Shown here: piece by piece, positions 7,812 through 16,480 of the stretch
Numbering within the stretch: the stretch's first letter is position 1
How the letters are laid out: every line of letters begins with the position of its first letter
Assembly (NCBI GenBank): GCA_014191975.1
Contig: BJHG01000013.1
Coordinates: 1-40,427 of the forward strand
Source of the DNA: Methylococcaceae bacterium
Lineage (GTDB): Bacteria; Pseudomonadota; Gammaproteobacteria; Methylococcales; Methylomonadaceae
Direction: 5' to 3'
Length of the DNA stretch: 40,427 nucleotides
Program-made: the position numbers and the translations under genes
The notes under the pieces: model-generated
Databases searched by the model: none
The model's input: the letters and a program-made list of their open reading frames with translations, nothing else
What the model was told of the DNA's origin: nothing

Positions 7812-9281
7812 TTATTGACCTTTATCGCCTTTTTCACCTTTATCGCCTTTTTCACCTAGATTGCCTTTTGAGCCAGGATCCCCTTTATCGCCTTTATCGC
7901 CTTTTGAACCTGGATCACCTTTTACGCCTGCATCCCCTTTTACGCCCGTATCGCCTTTTACGCCCGTATCGCCTTTTGAACCTGGATCACCTTTGGGTCC
8001 TTGATCACCCTTTGGCCCCTGATCACCTTTAAGGCTATCACCTTTAATGCCTTGCTCACCTATTGGTCCAGCGTCACCTTTTGCTCCAGGATCACCTTTG
8101 GGTCCTGCGCTACCTTTGGGACCTGGATCACCTTTGAAGCCAACATCGCCTTTCACACCTTGGTCGCCTCTCAAGCCAGCATCACCTTTCGCGCCTTGAG
8201 TACCTTTTTGTCCAGGTTCACCTTTTTGTCCCGCAACACCTTGTAGTCCTTGGTCACCTTTCACGCCTTGATCACCCCTAACGCCTTGCTGTCCTTGTGC
8301 GCCTTGCTGTCCTTGCTCACCTTTTGGACCAGCGTCACCTTTTTCACCTTTTATGCCTTCAAAACCTTGATCGCCTTTCTCACCTTGGTCGCCTGAATCA
8401 CCTTTCGGGCCAACACGTACTTCACGCACGTCACGTACTTGTTTTGTCCTACTCGAAGAAAGACTGCCACTTCCTGCTATGCCGTCAAGCACTTTTTTAT
8501 CAATCCAGCTATAAATGCGCTTTTCTAACAATCCATCCGCATGCAAATATAAACGCCCTTCGTTTTCGATTTTAATTTGTTGATAATAAAGATTATCTTT
8601 GCCTGCAAGCTGACGGTCACGTGCACTATCGACTACACTTTCCAGATCCAATGATCCATAAATATCTAGCATTGGCAGTTTAGATTTTGCTATAAATGAC
8701 AGTACTTTTGTATTAGGGTCGCTAGCTTTTGGAACAGGTAAACTAATGGTTATTAGCGCATTTACACCTAGTGTTTGTTCATCCAATATGTAGCTTGCCA
8801 TCAACCCTCCTAAACCGTAACCAATAACAACGATTTTTTCGGATTTTTCTTTTTTAGCAAATTTAATCGCTTCTAATAATCTCGTTTTGGCTTCAGGAAA
8901 AAGAGGGTAATAATCTTGACTACCTGCATTTTCTTCACGCAAAGGCATCTGCACCGACAATGTTGCCCAATGATGGTTAGGAAAAAATGTACGAAGTGAT
9001 TTAATTACCGCCTCCCGATTTGGATGCCCACCGGCATCATGTAGGATAATAATTACGCCATCACGGTGACTTTGTGTCGTATCCGTGTAGATATTTAAAA
9101 ATTTTTTTCCATCCGCTTCAAGCCAAACAGCATTCCCTAAATTTAAGCCTTGTTGAATATCGGTTGCAAATACATTCTCACGGCTGGTATCAGTTGCCAC
9201 GCACGTCAATGACCCACTTAAACAAAGAGCCAGACTTACTTGAGTTAATTTTTTAATAGATACAAATGAATTATTTTTCAT
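7812..9281 (-). CDS. Secreted DUF3530-like alpha/beta-hydrolase-fold protein with C-terminal collagen-like domain (copy 2, tandem paralogue); likely start MKNNSF at 9281 (ORF opens at 9296)
   Basis: Strongly similar to copy 1 over the whole N-terminal domain (DGVIIILHDAGGHPN, WATLSVQMPLREE, IVVIGYGLGGLMASYIL), then G-X-Y triplets. Confidence 0.85.
   Translation of the reverse strand: MKNNSFVSIKKLTQVSLALCLSGSLTCVATDTSRENVFATDIQQGLNLGNAVWLEADGKKFLNIYTDTTQSHRDGVIIILHDAGGHPNREAVIKSLRTFFPNHHWATLSVQMPLREENAGSQDYYPLFPEAKTRLLEAIKFAKKEKSEKIVVIGYGLGGLMASYILDEQTLGVNALITISLPVPKASDPNTKVLSFIAKSKLPMLDIYGSLDLESVVDSARDRQLAGKDNLYYQQIKIENEGRLYLHADGLLEKRIYSWIDKKVLDGIAGSGSLSSSRTKQVRDVREVRVGPKGDSGDQGEKGDQGFEGIKGEKGDAGPKGEQGQQGAQGQQGVRGDQGVKGDQGLQGVAGQKGEPGQKGTQGAKGDAGLRGDQGVKGDVGFKGDPGPKGSAGPKGDPGAKGDAGPIGEQGIKGDSLKGDQGPKGDQGPKGDPGSKGDTGVKGDTGVKGDAGVKGDPGSKGDKGDKGDPGSKGNLGEKGDKGEKGDKGQ
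7815..8411 (-). repeat. Collagen-like triplet-encoding repetitive DNA (copy 2)
   Basis: GPKGDSGDQGEKGDQGFEGIKGEKGDAG... G-X-Y repeats. Confidence 0.9.
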
Positions 9282-9449
9282 GATTATATGCTTCAAGTAA
9301 TGTCACAATTGCTACTACATGCCACTAACGCTAAGCAATTCCCTGTCAATAAAAAGTGGACGCTTCTTCGTTACAAGTACGCTGAAATTACAAGTATCTC
9401 GAATTAAACGTAAAATAGATAAACATTATAAACTGAAGCCCATTTTTTT

Positions 9450-11162
9450 ATGCTGGAATTTATCACTTTACTTCGCCAACGCTATCAAATCGTTTTGAAT
9501 TCAAATTTAAATTCAAACGAAATGCAAAATTATCAACACTCCTTTGAACAATTAACACTTGCCGAAGCTTTTTTTCGTAAAGGTCAACTTGTCAAAACAT
9601 CACCATTACACATAGTGATTATCGGACCCACGCAAGTAGGTAAAAGCTCGCTCACGAATGCTTTTCTACAATCGCAAAATGCTGGCGTGAGTCCCTTAGC
9701 TGGTTATACCGTTCACCCACAAGGTTTTTGTCATAATTTAGACTTATTCGATTGTAAAGATTTAGCAGATTATTTCATTCCATTTGTTCAAATTTCAAGC
9801 GAGAATTTGCGTAAAAATTGTTTTAATAATTATTCACTCGAAAAAACTGAAAATGCATCGCATTTTTTACCTCCTGCCATTTTTTGGGATACCCCCGATT
9901 TTGATTCCATCGATTCCACTGATTATCGAGAAGGGGTTTTGAAAACTATTGCGCTTGCTGATGTTATTATTCTAGTCGTCAGCAAAGAAAAATACGCAGA
10001 CCAAACTGTGTGGGACACGTTAAAAATTATCGAACCGTTGCGCCAACCTACGCTCATTTGCGTTAATAAATTAAATGAGGATTCGGAAGCGATTATTTTG
10101 GAATCACTCAAAGAAAAATGGCACGATTATCGGCGTGATATTTTTCCAGAAATCATTTCTTTGCTTTATCAACAAACCACAAAATCTCCTGAAATTCCGG
10201 AATCAAAACAGCATATTTTGTTTGAATTAACGAAAAAAGTGCAACGTGAAAAACAGAAACAACATGAACAAAAATTAGTACAAACGCATTGGCAAGAATG
10301 GACAAAACCATTACGCGTTGAACATGAGATTTATAGCGCGTGGCAAACATTGGTTGATGACGTAATGGGGCAAACATTAAAAAATTATGAACACGATTAT
10401 TTAAATCATCCGTATCACTACGAAACCTTTCAACAAGCTATTGCCGAGTTATTGTTATTGCTCGAAATTCCTGGCGTGGCCAAAGTTATGATGACAACAC
10501 GAAAAGTCTTACTTTATCCACTGAAATTAGTGCGGCGATTGGGTAAAAGTCGAAATCATCCTCAGCGCAGCCATGAAATGACGGTTTTAACATCTGCGTT
10601 AAATCACACATTGACTGAATTGGCACACGAATTATTGGATAAAAATACACATTCAATGTGGCGAGAGTTAAGTGAGCAATTACGCAAAAATCGAGCAGCT
10701 ATTTTAAATGAATTCCAGCACGAGACTGAAAATTATCATCAAAATTTTCAGCAAAATGTCGAACGTGCCGCGCAAGGACTTTATTCAAAATTAGAAGAAC
10801 AGCCGCTGGTTTTAAATACGCTTCGTGCTACTCGAATTACCGCTGACGCTGTAGTTGTTGCGTTAACACTTTACACGGGCGGGATTGGCTTACATGATTT
10901 AGCAATTGCGCCAGCGATGTTGATGTTGACAAATTTACTGACTGAAAGTGTAATTGGCAGCTACATGAAAAAAATCGAAACTGATTTAAAGGCACAGCAA
11001 CTGGCCGCAGTTAAACTGCAGGTTTTCACACCACTTGCACAACGTTTGCACGCTTTACCTCAACATCTAAAAACTAAAACGCATTTTGCGATTTCACCTG
11101 AACAACTGGCAATCGCCGAAACTAAATTTAATGAAAAACCGCATGGCTTACGATTACTCTGA
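9450..11162 (+). CDS. Dynamin/Era-like P-loop GTPase with C-terminal hydrophobic region (GTPase pair, member 1)
   Basis: G1 GPTQVGKSS, G3 WDTPDFDS, G4-like NKLN; hydrophobic segment VVVALTLYTGGIG...LAIAPAMLMLTNLL. Confidence 0.75.
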   Translation: MLEFITLLRQRYQIVLNSNLNSNEMQNYQHSFEQLTLAEAFFRKGQLVKTSPLHIVIIGPTQVGKSSLTNAFLQSQNAGVSPLAGYTVHPQGFCHNLDLFDCKDLADYFIPFVQISSENLRKNCFNNYSLEKTENASHFLPPAIFWDTPDFDSIDSTDYREGVLKTIALADVIILVVSKEKYADQTVWDTLKIIEPLRQPTLICVNKLNEDSEAIILESLKEKWHDYRRDIFPEIISLLYQQTTKSPEIPESKQHILFELTKKVQREKQKQHEQKLVQTHWQEWTKPLRVEHEIYSAWQTLVDDVMGQTLKNYEHDYLNHPYHYETFQQAIAELLLLLEIPGVAKVMMTTRKVLLYPLKLVRRLGKSRNHPQRSHEMTVLTSALNHTLTELAHELLDKNTHSMWRELSEQLRKNRAAILNEFQHETENYHQNFQQNVERAAQGLYSKLEEQPLVLNTLRATRITADAVVVALTLYTGGIGLHDLAIAPAMLMLTNLLTESVIGSYMKKIETDLKAQQLAAVKLQVFTPLAQRLHALPQHLKTKTHFAISPEQLAIAETKFNEKPHGLRLL

Positions 11163-12702
11163 ACTTTTACAGCGCACTGAAAACTGGGCGCAGCAGGCTT
11201 ATGAACTGGGTTGGATTAGTGAAGTAAATCCAACTTCTTTTTTGCAGAAAGAAAAAAATCCACTTTTTGAAAATACAATGCGTCCTTTAATTGTTGCTTT
11301 CATGGGTGGAACAGGCGTAGGTAAAAGTGCATTATTAAATCGACTCGCTGGTAAACCCATTGCAAAATCGGGTGTGGCGCGTCCAACGTCAAAAGAAATC
11401 ACGATTTTTCACCATCAAAATATTACGTTACCGCAATTACCGCTGACCGATATTCGTGTTGCCAATCACGATGATGATTCACAAAAAAACGTGGTTTGGA
11501 TTGACATGCCTGACTTTGACAGCACTGACACACATAACAAAGAGCTCGTTTTAAGTTGGTTGCCACATATTGATATCTTAATTTATGTTGTCAGCCCAGA
11601 GCGTTATCGAGACGAAAAAGCATGGCGATTATTACTTGCCGAAGGTGCAAATCATGCGTGGTTATTTGTAATGAATCAGTGGGATAGAGGACAAATAGAA
11701 CAAGCAGACGATTTTGAGAAACAATTGCACGTTGCGGGATTTGACGCGCCAATAATTTTTAAAACGTGCTGTGACATTCTATCGAATTTAAACGACGAAT
11801 TTAATGAATTAGCTGAAACATTAACGTCGCTCGCTACACAAAAAACTGTCGAACAATTAGAGCAGCGTGGCGAACACATTCGTATTAATGCGCTGCATAA
11901 TCAGTTACAAAATTATCTTCTTCAATTTGGTAATACAGCGGCTTTGAAAAAACTGCACTCACATTGGCTTTCAAATTGGAAAAGTACTGCCACGCAATTA
12001 CAACAAGGCTTTACGTGGCAACTTCAGCCCTTAGCGCAACAATTTGCAAAACTGTCACCATTTGAAAAAGGCATTGAGTGTCTTTGGGATCATTGGGCTA
12101 AAACCCGTTTTGATGATACTTTGAATGTATTGGTCATTGACACGCAAAATTTCGGATTACCAACTAAGCCGTTAGAAATCGAGCTTTTAAGCTTGCGTGA
12201 AAAGGCACAAAAACAGTTTACTTCCAATACAGAACTTCAAACGCGGCGAGCCATCACAGAGCGTGGGAATTTAGTGCAACGCACATTATTAAAACTCGTG
12301 GGAATAGCAGAAATTATTTTACCGTTAGCAGCTATGAGCTGGGTTGGCTTTCAAGTCGTAAATGGCTATTACGAAAGCAATCAAACACATGACCATTATT
12401 TGAATCTCGATTTTGCGATTCATAGTACGTTGGTTTGTGGCTTATCATGGCTGGTGCCATTTTTCATTTTGAAAAAATGCCAGCCATCCTTAGAAAAATG
12501 TGCATTACGCGGCTTAAATAAAGGGATTTTACAAAGTTTAGAGAACTTGAATCAGGAAGTAATTATGGCGATTGAGCAATTCGAACAGCAACGCGCAACG
12601 CAGTTACAAAATGCAAATGCGTTATTAACATTGTGTGAATCGATTACATCTGAAAAGATTGAATTTGAGCGAAATAGCACATTAAATAGAATGATGATTT
12701 AA
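11143..12702 (+). CDS. Dynamin/Era-like P-loop GTPase with C-terminal TM hairpin (GTPase pair, member 2); probable start MAYDYSELL at 11143 (ORF opens at 11086)
   Basis: G1 GGTGVGKS, G3 IDMPDFDS, G4 NQWD; TM segments IILPLAAMSWVGFQVV and LVCGLSWLVPFFIL. Confidence 0.75.
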   Translation: MAYDYSELLQRTENWAQQAYELGWISEVNPTSFLQKEKNPLFENTMRPLIVAFMGGTGVGKSALLNRLAGKPIAKSGVARPTSKEITIFHHQNITLPQLPLTDIRVANHDDDSQKNVVWIDMPDFDSTDTHNKELVLSWLPHIDILIYVVSPERYRDEKAWRLLLAEGANHAWLFVMNQWDRGQIEQADDFEKQLHVAGFDAPIIFKTCCDILSNLNDEFNELAETLTSLATQKTVEQLEQRGEHIRINALHNQLQNYLLQFGNTAALKKLHSHWLSNWKSTATQLQQGFTWQLQPLAQQFAKLSPFEKGIECLWDHWAKTRFDDTLNVLVIDTQNFGLPTKPLEIELLSLREKAQKQFTSNTELQTRRAITERGNLVQRTLLKLVGIAEIILPLAAMSWVGFQVVNGYYESNQTHDHYLNLDFAIHSTLVCGLSWLVPFFILKKCQPSLEKCALRGLNKGILQSLENLNQEVIMAIEQFEQQRATQLQNANALLTLCESITSEKIEFERNSTLNRMMI

Positions 12703-15335
12703 ATCGTTACCAATTGTTTAAAAATAGACTGCTTTAAGGCTTCTAGTTTTTGTGAATTATTAATTGCTAATTCATCAGTGTCGGTCACATAAAACATATC
12801 TTCAACACGGCTACCAATGGTAGTAATTTTTGCACTGTGCAAATGAATGTGTTGCTGTACAAATGCTTTGCCTACACTCGACAATAATCCCGCATGATCT
12901 GTCGTAATTAATTCAATAATAGTGTAACGATTTAAAGGATCGACATGAAACTCAATGCTGGTTGGAATTGGAAAATGCTTGGCTTGGCGTGAATTGGATT
13001 GTCGATGAATGTTTTTAGTTTTCTTCACTTTGTTTTGCAGTAAATTTTGTCGTAACGACGAGCAAATATGTACTTCTCGAAATAAATCTTCAATCGGTTC
13101 TCCCGATTGTTCAAGCACTAAAAAGCTATTTAAAACGTAATTATCCAGTGTCGTAATAATTCGCGCATCTAAAATCGTTAGCCCTAATTGATCTAACGTT
13201 GCAGTGCTGAGTGAAAAAATTGCCCCTTCATTTTTGGTATAAATAAAGACTTCTGCACTGCCTCGTTGCGTTTGTGGGCGTAATAAAACCAAAGGCAATT
13301 CTTGTTCATTTGACGCCGCAATTGCTATTGTATGCCATGCAATTTCGTCCGCAGAATAACGTAAAAAATAATCATCATTAACACGCTTCCATGCCGAATC
13401 AATTGCAATTTCTACCATTCCAAATTTGAGTAATTCTATTTTAGCTTCTAGCTTATTTTCGGTTAAACGATCTGCTAAAGCGGCAGGATTTGGCAAACCA
13501 GTACGAATTACTTTGTACGTTTCAGAATAAAGTTCTTTTAATAACGCATCTTTCCAGGAATTCCAAAGTTCAGGATTTGTGGCACGAATATCCGCGACGG
13601 TAAGTAAGTACAAATAATTTAAATACTCAGTACTAATGACTTTTTGTGCAAATTGATGAATGACATCAGGATCACTAATATCTTTACGCTGTGCAGTCGT
13701 AGACATGACTAAATGATTACGAACTAACCATGCCACTAAATTTGCATCAGGACGTGAAAGGTCGTGCTGCAAACAAAATTCCCGTGCCATATGTTCACCC
13801 AAAACCGAATGATCTCCGTTTTGACCTTTCGCAATATCATGAAATAACCCAGCCAAATACAATAACTCCGGTTTTTCAATATGTTGAAAAACGGTAGTAC
13901 AAAATGGAAACTCGTTATTGTGTTTTTCAATCGTAAAACGGCGTAAATTACGCACGACAAATAACGTATGTTCATCGACAGTATAAATGTGAAATAAATC
14001 GTATTGCATTCGTGCAACGATATTTGCAAATTGCGGAATGTAAGCCGCCAAAACGCCATATCGATTCATTCGCCGCAATTGATTTGTAATGCCATGCGGC
14101 TGGCGAAATGCTTCGATAAACAAATGATTTGCGGATTTATTAACACGAAAATCTGCATCGATTAAATACAAGTTTTTACGAATCAATCGTAATGTTGTGG
14201 CGCGAACGCCTTTGATGTTGTCGTGTTGCTCAAGAACTAAAAATAATTCAAACAATGCTAACGGATTTCGTTCAAAAACTTGCGTGTCTATGGCTTCTAA
14301 ATAACCATTAATCACGTCAAAATCTGCATTTAAACGACGGACTTCATTATATTCACGCGGTACAAAGCGCTCACTAAAAAGCTGTAATAACATTTCATTC
14401 AATCGCTCCAAACCCATCACAGTTTTGAAATAAAATTGCATAAATTGCTCAACGTCTTGGTTATATTCTTGATTACAACTTTTAAAACCAAATTGCTCGG
14501 CAAGATCACGCTGATAATCAAAAACCAAACGATCTTCAGAGCGATTTGTAAGTAAATGTAGTGCATAACGAATCCGCCAAAGGACGTTTAATAATGCGAC
14601 TAATTCAACATATTCTTCTTCAGGTAAAAAGTCGTATTTGATTAACTCTTTTAGCGTCGCTGCGTTGTAATGACGTTTAAAAACCCATGCGATAACTTGT
14701 CTATCACGCAATCCACCTGGACATTCTTTAACATTCGGCTCTAAGTTATAAGCCGTGTCGTGAAATTTCGCATAACGGGCTTGCTGCTCTGCCATTTTTG
14801 CAGCAAAAAACTTATCTGAAGCCCAGATTTTATCTGGTGTAATTTCGTTTTGGAGCATTTTTAATAATGCTGAACAACCGACAATTTGTCGAATTTCGAG
14901 CAAACTGGTCATGATTGTTTGATCATTTGTGGCTACGTCTACACATTCTGAAATGCTTCTTACGCTGTAACCAAGTTTTAAACCTATGTCCCAAAGAAAC
15001 GTAAAAAATTCCCCCAAGCTTTCTTGGAAATCCACAATATCGTCAACAGGTAAAAGTACCAAAATATCAATATCAGAATACGGAAACATTTCACGTCGCC
15101 CATAACCACCGACGGCACATAACGTCATTATATTTGTTTTATCACCTAAAAAATGTTGGAAACAAACGCTTAAAACACTGTCGATAAAATCAGATTTTTC
15201 ATGCAACAATTTTAAAACGGATAATTTTGGATTGAATTTTTCGCGTAATTCAATTTCTTTGTTTTTTATAAGTGTTTTAAATGCTACTAAAACGTTTGGT
15301 GATTCAAATAAAGTAATATCAAGTGTTGTATTCAT
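12699..15335 (-). CDS. glnD: [Protein-PII] uridylyltransferase / uridylyl-removing enzyme GlnD
   Basis: GGYGRREMFPYSDIDILVLLP nucleotidyltransferase motif, LFHDIAKGQNGDHSVLGE HD motif, C-terminal ACT-like region TIIELITTDHAGLLSSVGKAF. Confidence 0.95.
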   Translation of the reverse strand: MNTTLDITLFESPNVLVAFKTLIKNKEIELREKFNPKLSVLKLLHEKSDFIDSVLSVCFQHFLGDKTNIMTLCAVGGYGRREMFPYSDIDILVLLPVDDIVDFQESLGEFFTFLWDIGLKLGYSVRSISECVDVATNDQTIMTSLLEIRQIVGCSALLKMLQNEITPDKIWASDKFFAAKMAEQQARYAKFHDTAYNLEPNVKECPGGLRDRQVIAWVFKRHYNAATLKELIKYDFLPEEEYVELVALLNVLWRIRYALHLLTNRSEDRLVFDYQRDLAEQFGFKSCNQEYNQDVEQFMQFYFKTVMGLERLNEMLLQLFSERFVPREYNEVRRLNADFDVINGYLEAIDTQVFERNPLALFELFLVLEQHDNIKGVRATTLRLIRKNLYLIDADFRVNKSANHLFIEAFRQPHGITNQLRRMNRYGVLAAYIPQFANIVARMQYDLFHIYTVDEHTLFVVRNLRRFTIEKHNNEFPFCTTVFQHIEKPELLYLAGLFHDIAKGQNGDHSVLGEHMAREFCLQHDLSRPDANLVAWLVRNHLVMSTTAQRKDISDPDVIHQFAQKVISTEYLNYLYLLTVADIRATNPELWNSWKDALLKELYSETYKVIRTGLPNPAALADRLTENKLEAKIELLKFGMVEIAIDSAWKRVNDDYFLRYSADEIAWHTIAIAASNEQELPLVLLRPQTQRGSAEVFIYTKNEGAIFSLSTATLDQLGLTILDARIITTLDNYVLNSFLVLEQSGEPIEDLFREVHICSSLRQNLLQNKVKKTKNIHRQSNSRQAKHFPIPTSIEFHVDPLNRYTIIELITTDHAGLLSSVGKAFVQQHIHLHSAKITTIGSRVEDMFYVTDTDELAINNSQKLEALKQSIFKQLVTI

Positions 15336-15358
15336 GGCGGTTTATTACCCTGAGGAAT

Positions 15359-16324
15359 TTAATTTTTTACTTCGTAAAATGCTGTATACCACGCGACAAA
15401 TTTTTCAATTCCATCGTTCAATTGTGTTTTGGGCGAAAAACCGAAATCACGCTCCAAATCACGGATATCCGCATAAGTATCTTGTACGTCACCGGCTTGC
15501 ATCGGCAAAAGATTTTTCACCGCTGCCTTCCCCAAATGTTTTTCTAACGTTTCCACAAAGGTTAATAATTGTTCAGGCTGACTATTTCCAATGTTATAAA
15601 TGCGATATTTAGTGGTGGGCGGTTTATCAATGACGCACATAACACCTTCAACAATGTCATCAATATAAGTGAAGTCGCGCCGATGATTACCATAATTGAA
15701 TAAATCAATTGGCTTATCTGCCATGATTTGCCGCGCGAAAATAAACGGTGACATGTCGGGGCGTCCCCATTCGCCATAAACCGTAAAAAAGCGTAATCCT
15801 GTTGTCGAAAAGTTATATAAATGACTGTAGCTGTGCGCCATCAATTCATTTGCTTTCTTTGTCGCAGCATATAACGAAACAGGATTATCAACATTATCAT
15901 TCGTTGAAAAAGGTAATTTCGTATTCGCGCCATAAACCGAACTTGACGACGCATAAATCAAATGGTCAATGTGTTGATTTCGGCAGCCTTCTAAAATATT
16001 CAGAAAACCGATTAAATTCGATTCAGCATAAACATGTGGATTTGTAATTGAATAACGCACACCTGCTTGAGCCGCTAAATTTACTACACAATCCACTTTT
16101 TCCGCTTCAAATAATTGCGCCATTCCCTCACAATCTGCGATATTAAGGCGAATGAATTTAAAATTTTTGAATGGTGTTAATCGCGCCAATCGCGCAAGCT
16201 TTAAATTTACGTCATAGTAATCATTTAAATTATCCACACCTATTACATCGTCACCCCGTTCAAGTAAATGTAAACTTAACGCGGCACCAATAAAACCTGC
16301 TGCCCCCGTGACTAAAATCTTCAT
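15359..16324 (-). CDS. NAD-dependent epimerase, UDP-glucuronate 4-epimerase-like
   Basis: MKILVTGAAGFIGAALSLHLLERGDDVIGVDNLNDYYD; YAATKKANELMAHSYSHLY; TGLRFFTVYGEWGRPDM. Confidence 0.88.
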   Translation of the reverse strand: MKILVTGAAGFIGAALSLHLLERGDDVIGVDNLNDYYDVNLKLARLARLTPFKNFKFIRLNIADCEGMAQLFEAEKVDCVVNLAAQAGVRYSITNPHVYAESNLIGFLNILEGCRNQHIDHLIYASSSSVYGANTKLPFSTNDNVDNPVSLYAATKKANELMAHSYSHLYNFSTTGLRFFTVYGEWGRPDMSPFIFARQIMADKPIDLFNYGNHRRDFTYIDDIVEGVMCVIDKPPTTKYRIYNIGNSQPEQLLTFVETLEKHLGKAAVKNLLPMQAGDVQDTYADIRDLERDFGFSPKTQLNDGIEKFVAWYTAFYEVKN

Positions 16325-16415
16325 CTTTTTCTATCCTTGAGTTGTTTTTGTTGTTTTTTGAGATATTTTTGTTGTTTGGGGTAAAGCGTCAATCCACGCG
16401 CCACTCAATTTCCTA

Positions 16416-16421
16416 TATAAT
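16416..16421 (+). promoter_or_regulatory. Candidate sigma-70 -10 box upstream of ispA
   Basis: TATAAT in ttcctaTATAATgact, 60 nt before the ispA ATG; no convincing -35 seen. Confidence 0.3.
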
Positions 16422-16480
16422 GACTTATATTTTAGTCGTTAGTTGATAATAATCGGCGTTTCAAACTTTTGGAGTTTTTC

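Noticed and set aside
6049-8411. CRISPR array
   Set aside because: The periodicity is 9/18 bp and in frame with Gly-X-Y codons; no repeat-spacer structure here or elsewhere in the window.
6178-8575. Plus-strand ORFs (MITFWTLITFKALITFHTL..., MITLYALITFQALVAF...) antisense to the collagen genes
   Set aside because: They are mechanical antisense readings of the Gly-X-Y repeat; the sense frame has signal peptides, a folded domain and clear homology.
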